Shown here one piece after another: positions 59,343 to 64,000 of a DNA stretch of 64,000 nucleotides (position 1 is its first letter; every line of letters starts with the position of its first letter). Origin of the DNA: Mycobacterium sp. IS-1742 (GTDB lineage Bacteria > Actinomycetota > Actinomycetes > Mycobacteriales > Mycobacteriaceae). The position numbers and the translations under genes are program-made. The stretch is from positions 1 through 64,000 of the forward strand of contig NZ_LQIV01000042.1 of assembly GCF_001500125.1 (NCBI RefSeq). The letters are read 5' to 3'. The notes under the pieces are model-generated. The model saw nothing but the letters and a program-made list of their open reading frames with translations, made no database searches and was not told the origin of the DNA.

Positions 59343-60014
59343 ATGTCGGGTTACGGCCAGTTCTGTCCGGTGGCCAAGGCCATGGAACTGCTCGACGAAC
59401 GGTGGACGTTGCTCGTCGTGCGCGAATTGCTGCTCGGTAGTACACATTTCAACGATCTGCGGCGGGGTGTCCCGAAGATGTCGCCGGCGCTGCTGTCGAA
59501 ACGGCTCAAGGCGCTGACCCGCGCCGGGGTCGTCGACCGTACCGAAATCGACGGGCGTACCAGCTATTCGCTCACCCGCTGCGGTCAGGAGTTGGCCGGG
59601 GTGGTCGACGCGCTGGGCGCCTGGGGTGCGCGCTGGATCGGGGAACTCGGCGATGAGGATCTCGATCCTCATCTGCTCATGTGGGACATCCGCCGAAGCA
59701 TCCCCGTGGAGCAATGGCCCACGGCCCGTACAACACTCGCGTTCCGCTTCGACGACGTCGGTGCGCGGACCTCGCGGTGGTGGCTGATGGTCGCCGACGG
59801 GCGGGCCGACGTGTGCGACGTCGACCCAGGCTACGAGGTCACGGCCACCGTGCAGACCAGTCTGCGCGCGCTCACCAGGATCTGGCGCGGCGACCGCAGT
59901 TGGCAGCACGCACTTCTCGACGGCGACGTCGCGGTGTCCGGCCCGGCCGACGCCCGCCGGGCGGTGCCGTCCTGGGTCGGCCAGGGGTCACTGGCGGCGG
60001 TACCCCGGCCCTGA
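59343..60014 (+). CDS. HxlR-family winged-helix regulator with SCP2-like C-terminal domain
   Basis: Regulator of 223 aa. Residues 1-100 are a HxlR winged helix, including the conserved N-terminal cysteine (QFCPVAKAMELLDERW) often used for redox or electrophile sensing, and LLSKRLKALTRAGVV. The C-terminal 110 residues resemble an SCP2/lipid-binding fold (WWLMVADGRADVCDVDPGY), so a hydrophobic ligand may be sensed. Divergent from the methyltransferase/kinase genes, its likely targets. A strong convergent hairpin follows. Confidence 0.82.
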   Translation: MSGYGQFCPVAKAMELLDERWTLLVVRELLLGSTHFNDLRRGVPKMSPALLSKRLKALTRAGVVDRTEIDGRTSYSLTRCGQELAGVVDALGAWGARWIGELGDEDLDPHLLMWDIRRSIPVEQWPTARTTLAFRFDDVGARTSRWWLMVADGRADVCDVDPGYEVTATVQTSLRALTRIWRGDRSWQHALLDGDVAVSGPADARRAVPSWVGQGSLAAVPRP

Positions 60015-60021
60015 CGGGGAG

Positions 60022-60064
60022 TTCGGTGCAGTTGGTCGCGGCGAGCGCGACCAACCACACCGAA
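60022..60064. terminator. Bidirectional terminator hairpin between HxlR and SDR genes
   Basis: TTCGGTG and GTTGGTCGCG on the left pair exactly with CGCGACCAAC and CACCGAA on the right around a GCGAG loop, with one CA/CA internal mismatch. It occupies the convergent gap. Confidence 0.8.
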
Positions 60065-60070
60065 ATCGCT

Positions 60071-60829
60071 TTACTTGGGGGCGAACCGCTGTCCGGCGTC
60101 GAGCCGGATGCACTGCCCGTTGAGCATCGCGTTCTCGACGATCGCGACGGCCAGCTTGGCGTACTCCTCCGGACGGCCGAGCCGCTTGGGGAATGCGGCG
60201 TCCTTGGTCAGCTGAGCGGCGAACTCGTCCGGGATCCCCTCGGTCAGTCCGGTCGCGAACAGGCTCGGGGCGATGGCGAGCACCCGGATCCCCAGACTGC
60301 CCAGGTCACGGGCCATCGTCAGGCACATACCGGCGATGGCGGCCTTGGACGCGGTGTAGGCGACCTGCCCGATCTGCCCCTCGAACGCGGCGATCGACGA
60401 GGTGTTGATGATGACCCCGCGCTCGTCGTCCTCGGGTTCGTTCTTGCTCATGTGTTCGGCGGCGAGCCTGCTGATGTTGAACGTGCCGACGGTGTTGAGG
60501 TCCTGCACCTGGCGGAAGACGTCGAGATCGTGCGGGCCGTTCTTCGACAGGGTGCGCATGGCCGAACCACCGCCGGCCGTGGTCACGGCGATATGCAGAC
60601 CATTGAGGGCCTCGACGGCCGAAGCGAGGACCTGCTCGGTGCCCGCGAAGTCCATGACGTCGACGGGATGGAACGTTGCACCGAGTTCATCGGCCACCTC
60701 CTGGCCCTTCGACTGCGGCCGGTCCAGCACCGCGACGGTCGCGCCACGCTTGGTGAGCGCCTCGGCGGTGGCGCGGCCGAAGCCGGACGCACCCCCGACG
60801 ACGATCGCCTTCTTGCCCTCGATCTCCAT
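60071..60829 (-). CDS. SDR 3-hydroxyacyl-CoA dehydrogenase type 2-like
   Basis: NAD-dependent SDR of 252 aa similar in plan to 17-beta-HSD10/3-hydroxyacyl-CoA dehydrogenase type II: VVGGASGFGRATAEAL cofactor loop, DVMD adenine-binding segment, catalytic Ser in NTSSIAAFEG and Y-T-A-S-K, and APSLFATGLTEGIPDEF near the substrate loop. It probably oxidises hydroxyacyl-CoA or hydroxysteroid substrates. Single-gene unit bounded by the hairpin at 60022. Confidence 0.86.
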   Translation of the reverse strand: MEIEGKKAIVVGGASGFGRATAEALTKRGATVAVLDRPQSKGQEVADELGATFHPVDVMDFAGTEQVLASAVEALNGLHIAVTTAGGGSAMRTLSKNGPHDLDVFRQVQDLNTVGTFNISRLAAEHMSKNEPEDDERGVIINTSSIAAFEGQIGQVAYTASKAAIAGMCLTMARDLGSLGIRVLAIAPSLFATGLTEGIPDEFAAQLTKDAAFPKRLGRPEEYAKLAVAIVENAMLNGQCIRLDAGQRFAPK

Positions 60830-60929
60830 CTAGCTCCCTTTCCACATTGAGGTCGGACTGTAAAGGAACCTAGCCGACGTCACGGTTCGTTAAGCCCTTC
60901 GGGTACGCACACTGACTACCTTGGCGAGC

Positions 60930-62468
60930 ATGGCCGGCCTTCCCCCCACGACGCGCGCCTGGTGCGGGGTCGCCGCCGCGGCCGTCGCGCTGGGTGTCAC
61001 GGAGTTGACGGCCGCACTGTTCGGTCCGCAGGCCGACGCCCGCACCGCGGTCGGTTCCACGGTCATCGATGTGACACCCGGCCCCGTCAAGGAGTGGGCG
61101 ATCTCCACGTTCGGTATGGCCGACAAACTGGTGCTGTCGGTTCTCGTGCTGGCGGTGATCGCGCTAGTCGCCGCGGCCGGCGCCGCGCTGCAGACGCGGC
61201 GTGTGCCGGTGGGCAGCGCCGTGATCGTCGCCGGCGGCGTGCTCGGGGGCGCGGCGGTGCTGTCCCGGCCCGGCGCCGGCGCGGTGGACCTGATCCCGAC
61301 GGTGGCCGGGGCGGTGTGCGGGGTGGCGGTCCTGCACCTGCTGCTGTCCGGCCGCGTCACCGATGCCGGCGAGGCCGCCGCCGTCGACCGCGGTCGCCGG
61401 CTCTCGCTGATGGCGCTCGGATTCCTCGCCGCCGGCGGTGTCGCGGGTGTCGCCGGCGCCGCCCTCTCCCGGCGCGCCGCCTCGGTCAGCGGCGACCGCG
61501 CCGCCTTCTCGCTGCCGCGCGCCGATGTGCCCGCGCCGTCCATCCCGGCGGCCGTGCAGCCTCGCGGTGTGACGCTGCCGCCGTTCGTCACGCCCGCCGC
61601 CGACTTCTACCGCATCGACACCGCGCTCAGCGTGCCGCAGCTCAGTCGCGACCAGTGGCGACTGCGCGTGCACGGGATGGTCGACCGCGAGCTCACCTAT
61701 CGCTTCTCCGACCTCGAGCGGTTCGAGGTGGTGGAGAAGGTCGTGACGTTGACGTGCGTGTCGAACCTGGTGGGCGGCGACCTCGTCTCGACTGCCACCT
61801 GGACCGGATACCGTGTGCGGGACCTGTTGGCGGACGCGGGCATTCACGCGGGCGCCGACATGGTCCTGTCGACCTCGACGGACGGTTTCACCGCGGGCAC
61901 ACCGGTGGGGGCGCTCACCGACTCGCGCGACGCGCTGCTGGCGATCGGCATGAACGGCGAACCGCTGCCGACCGAGCACGGGTACCCCGCCCGTCTCGTG
62001 GTGCCCGGCCTGTACGGGTACGTGTCGGCCACCAAGTGGGTCGTCGACCTGGAGCTCACCCGCTTCGACCGGGCACAGGCCTACTGGACGAAACTGGGAT
62101 GGTCGGAGCGTGGGCCCATCAAGACCCAGTCCCGAATCGACGTGCCACGCAGTGGAACCGAGGTCGCGGCCGGCCCGGTGACGTTCGGCGGCGTGGCGTG
62201 GGCACAGAACCGCGGGGTGCGCGCCGTCGAGGTCCGCATCGATCCGCCCGGCGGTCAGGGCGAATGGCGGCCGGCCCGGCTCGGCGAGAGCTACTCCAAC
62301 GAGACGTGGCGGCTGTGGAGCTACCGGTGGGAGGCGAAGGAGCCGGGCCTCCACACCATGCTCGTCCGCGCCACGGACGGCACCGGCGCGGTGCAGACCG
62401 AGGATCAGGCCGACCCGGTGCCCGACGGTGCGACGGGCTGGCACACGGTCGCCTTCCGCGTCGCCTGA
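60930..62468 (+). CDS. Membrane-anchored molybdopterin oxidoreductase, sulfite oxidase/YedY type
   Basis: Protein of 512 aa with an N-terminal membrane region of four to five hydrophobic segments (residues about 5-180) followed by an extracytoplasmic oxidoreductase. The Moco domain shows YRIDTALSVPQLSRDQWRLR, the cysteine that should ligate Mo in VTLTCVSNLVGGDLVSTATW, and a Mo-co dimerisation-like Ig domain at the C-terminus (VTFGGVAWAQNRGVRAVEVR). Physiological substrate unknown; sulfite or methionine sulfoxide are family precedents. ATG 60930 is chosen over the TTG at 60921. Confidence 0.82.
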   Translation: MAGLPPTTRAWCGVAAAAVALGVTELTAALFGPQADARTAVGSTVIDVTPGPVKEWAISTFGMADKLVLSVLVLAVIALVAAAGAALQTRRVPVGSAVIVAGGVLGGAAVLSRPGAGAVDLIPTVAGAVCGVAVLHLLLSGRVTDAGEAAAVDRGRRLSLMALGFLAAGGVAGVAGAALSRRAASVSGDRAAFSLPRADVPAPSIPAAVQPRGVTLPPFVTPAADFYRIDTALSVPQLSRDQWRLRVHGMVDRELTYRFSDLERFEVVEKVVTLTCVSNLVGGDLVSTATWTGYRVRDLLADAGIHAGADMVLSTSTDGFTAGTPVGALTDSRDALLAIGMNGEPLPTEHGYPARLVVPGLYGYVSATKWVVDLELTRFDRAQAYWTKLGWSERGPIKTQSRIDVPRSGTEVAAGPVTFGGVAWAQNRGVRAVEVRIDPPGGQGEWRPARLGESYSNETWRLWSYRWEAKEPGLHTMLVRATDGTGAVQTEDQADPVPDGATGWHTVAFRVA

Positions 62469-62524
62469 CCGAGGGACAACGCGTGGCAGCGCCCGATGTC
62501 GGACCCGCATGCCATCCTCGAGGA

Positions 62525-64000
62525 GTGTTGCTCGTCGATGTCGCCACCGCCTCGGTCGACGTCGGCGCGATGTCGTCGCGGCTGGCCAAGACCGCCAGGA
62601 TCGCCGATCTGCTGAGCCGGGCCGGCGCCGAACAGGACGCCCGGCTCATCGCGGTGACGGTGGCGTGGCTGTCCGGTGAGCTGCCCCAGCGCCAGATCGG
62701 CGTGGGGTGGGCGGCGTTGCGTTCGCTTCCGGAGCCCGCTGCGGAACCGACGCTGTCCGTGCCGGCGGTCGACCGCGCGTTCACAGAGATCGGCGCCGTC
62801 GCGGGAAAGGGTTCGCAGGCCCGCCGCGCCGCCCTGATCGCCGAGTTGTTCGCAGCGGCCACGCCGGTCGAGCAGACCTTCCTTCGCCGCCTGCTCACCG
62901 GAGAACTGCGGCAGGGCGCGTTGCTCGGCGTGATGAGCGACGCCGTCTCGAAAGCCGCGGCCATCCCCGCCGCGGAGGTCCGGCGCGCGGCGATGCTCGC
63001 CGGAGACCTGCCCGCGGTGGCCGCCGCGGCGCTCACCGGGGGCGATGCGGCACTGGCGGCGTTCACCCTGCGGGTCGGGCGTCCGGTCGGGCCGATGCTC
63101 GCGCAGACCGCCACGGGTGTCGCCGACGCGCTGGACCGGCTGGGCGGATCCGCGGTGTTCGAGGCGAAACTCGACGGCGCCCGCGTGCAGATCCACCGCC
63201 GCGGGCCGGATGTCTCGGTCTACACCCGCTCCCTCGACGACGTCACCGCCCGCCTGCCGGAGGTCGTCGAGACGGCGCTCGCCCTGCCGGTCACCGATCT
63301 GATCGCCGACGCCGAGGCGATCGCACTCCGGCCCGACGGCCGCCCGCACCGGTTCCAGGTGACCGCGTCGCGGTTCGGCCGGGCCGCCTCGCGCGCCACC
63401 CAACCGCTGTCGGTGTTCGTCTTCGACCTGCTGCACGTCGACGGCACCGACCTACTCGACCGGCCGACCGTCGAGCGCGTGGGCGTTCTCGACGATCTGG
63501 TACCGGCGGCGCACCGCGTGGACCGGCTCATCACCGGCGACGGCGCCGCCGCGCAGCGCTTCCTCGAGGCGACGCTCGCCGCGGGGCACGAGGGGGTGAT
63601 GGCCAAGGCTCCCGCGGCGCCGTACGAAGCCGGCCGCCGCGGAGCGGGCTGGTTGAAGGTCAAACCCGTCCACACCCTCGATCTGGTGGTCCTCGCCGTG
63701 GAATGGGGCAGCGGCAGACGCACCGGCAAGCTGTCCAACATCCACCTCGGCGCCCGCGATCCGGCGACGGGGGGTTTCGTGATGCTGGGCAAGACGTTCA
63801 AGGGCATGACCGACGCGGTGCTCGACTGGCAGACCACCCGGTTCCTCGAGTTGGCCGACGGTCCGACGGACGGTTACACCGTTCGCGTGCGCCCCGAACA
63901 GGTGGTCGAGATCGCGTTCGACGGAGTCCAGGGTTCGACGCGCTACCCGGGCGGGATGGCGCTGCGGTTCGCCCGCGTCCTGCGCTACCGGGACGACAAA
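62525..64000 (+). CDS. ligB: ATP-dependent DNA ligase LigB (3' end beyond window)
   Basis: Open reading frame of 492 codons running off the right edge without a stop; M. tuberculosis LigB (Rv3062) is about 507 aa, so only some 15 residues are missing. The nucleotidyltransferase motif I EAKLDGARVQIHR has the adenylated Lys. Further ligase motifs are YTRSLDDVT, DAEAIAL, FDLLHVDG, EGVMAKAP and GWLKVKP. The N-terminal 190 residues are the ligase DNA-binding domain. The start is GTG 62525; GAGGA is immediately adjacent, so spacing is poor, and TTG 62528 is an alternative. Confidence 0.92.
   Translation, partial: MLLVDVATASVDVGAMSSRLAKTARIADLLSRAGAEQDARLIAVTVAWLSGELPQRQIGVGWAALRSLPEPAAEPTLSVPAVDRAFTEIGAVAGKGSQARRAALIAELFAAATPVEQTFLRRLLTGELRQGALLGVMSDAVSKAAAIPAAEVRRAAMLAGDLPAVAAAALTGGDAALAAFTLRVGRPVGPMLAQTATGVADALDRLGGSAVFEAKLDGARVQIHRRGPDVSVYTRSLDDVTARLPEVVETALALPVTDLIADAEAIALRPDGRPHRFQVTASRFGRAASRATQPLSVFVFDLLHVDGTDLLDRPTVERVGVLDDLVPAAHRVDRLITGDGAAAQRFLEATLAAGHEGVMAKAPAAPYEAGRRGAGWLKVKPVHTLDLVVLAVEWGSGRRTGKLSNIHLGARDPATGGFVMLGKTFKGMTDAVLDWQTTRFLELADGPTDGYTVRVRPEQVVEIAFDGVQGSTRYPGGMALRFARVLRYRDDK

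Overview
The window comes from a high-GC actinobacterium, almost certainly a rapidly growing Mycobacterium (Mycolicibacterium). From memory, its backbone follows the order of the M. tuberculosis Rv3034c-Rv3062 segment: hexapeptide acyltransferase, PQQ-like lipoprotein, TB22.2-like protein, Rv3037c/Rv3038c, echA17, NUDIX, ABC ATPase, serB2, ctaD, fecB, adhC, nrdF, TetR, nrdE-nrdI-nrdH, FMN reductase, TetR, dinB2, SDR, TetR, cyp136 and ligB. Lineage-specific blocks are spliced into this backbone. No tRNA, rRNA, CRISPR array, insertion sequence or integrase was seen.

Layout. 0-13 kb: conserved core, with a MocR regulator and a divergent YczE-type membrane gene inserted at 7.4-9.8 kb. serB2 and ctaD lie at 9.8-12.8 kb and fecB diverges from ctaD. 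14-30.8 kb: a large catabolic block. A translationally coupled minus-strand operon (22581 down to 14052) encodes a dipeptide-type ABC importer (fused double ATPase, two permeases, lipoprotein receptor), an isochorismatase-like cysteine hydrolase, a lactonase-type metallo-beta-lactamase protein, an unknown protein and a 2-oxoglutarate/Fe(II) oxygenase. Next come a TetR gene and a second coupled operon (30361 down to 23483) encoding two DUF1989 proteins (UAAP1/UAAP2, the carboxyguanidine deiminase pair in characterised systems), a urea/guanidine carboxylase and allophanate hydrolase. Both divergent promoter regions carry two copies of one palindrome (CTGTCAnnTGACAG), spaced 94 and 95 bp apart, so one regulator probably controls the whole block. 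I read it as a regulon that imports a nitrogen-rich compound (guanidino- or ureido-), releases guanidine or urea, and converts it through carboxyguanidine/allophanate to ammonia and CO2.

30.9-37.6 kb: adhC, an extra antigen-85 mycolyltransferase, small envelope genes, a methyltransferase, an MHS-type MFS transporter, and a scar of decayed genes (MFS tail, broken benD). 37.6-45.5 kb: class Ib ribonucleotide reductase (nrdF separate from nrdHIE), with paired NrdR-type boxes before nrdF and probably before nrdH; between them a TetR/flavoprotein pair, an SMI1/KNR4 protein, a LysR effector domain lacking its HTH, and a DUF5997 protein. 46-49.2 kb: a GMC oxidoreductase divergent from an AlkB alkane monooxygenase, inserted between nrdH and the Rv3054c equivalent.

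49.2-64 kb: conserved TetR-dinB2 (now followed by an AAA ATPase), SDR/TetR/cyp136, a stand-alone LeuA regulatory-domain protein with an apparently leaderless leader peptide and a strong hairpin, a TauE/SafE permease, a phosphotransferase, a methyltransferase/HxlR pair, an SDR dehydrogenase, a membrane-anchored molybdopterin oxidoreductase, and ligB running off the right edge.
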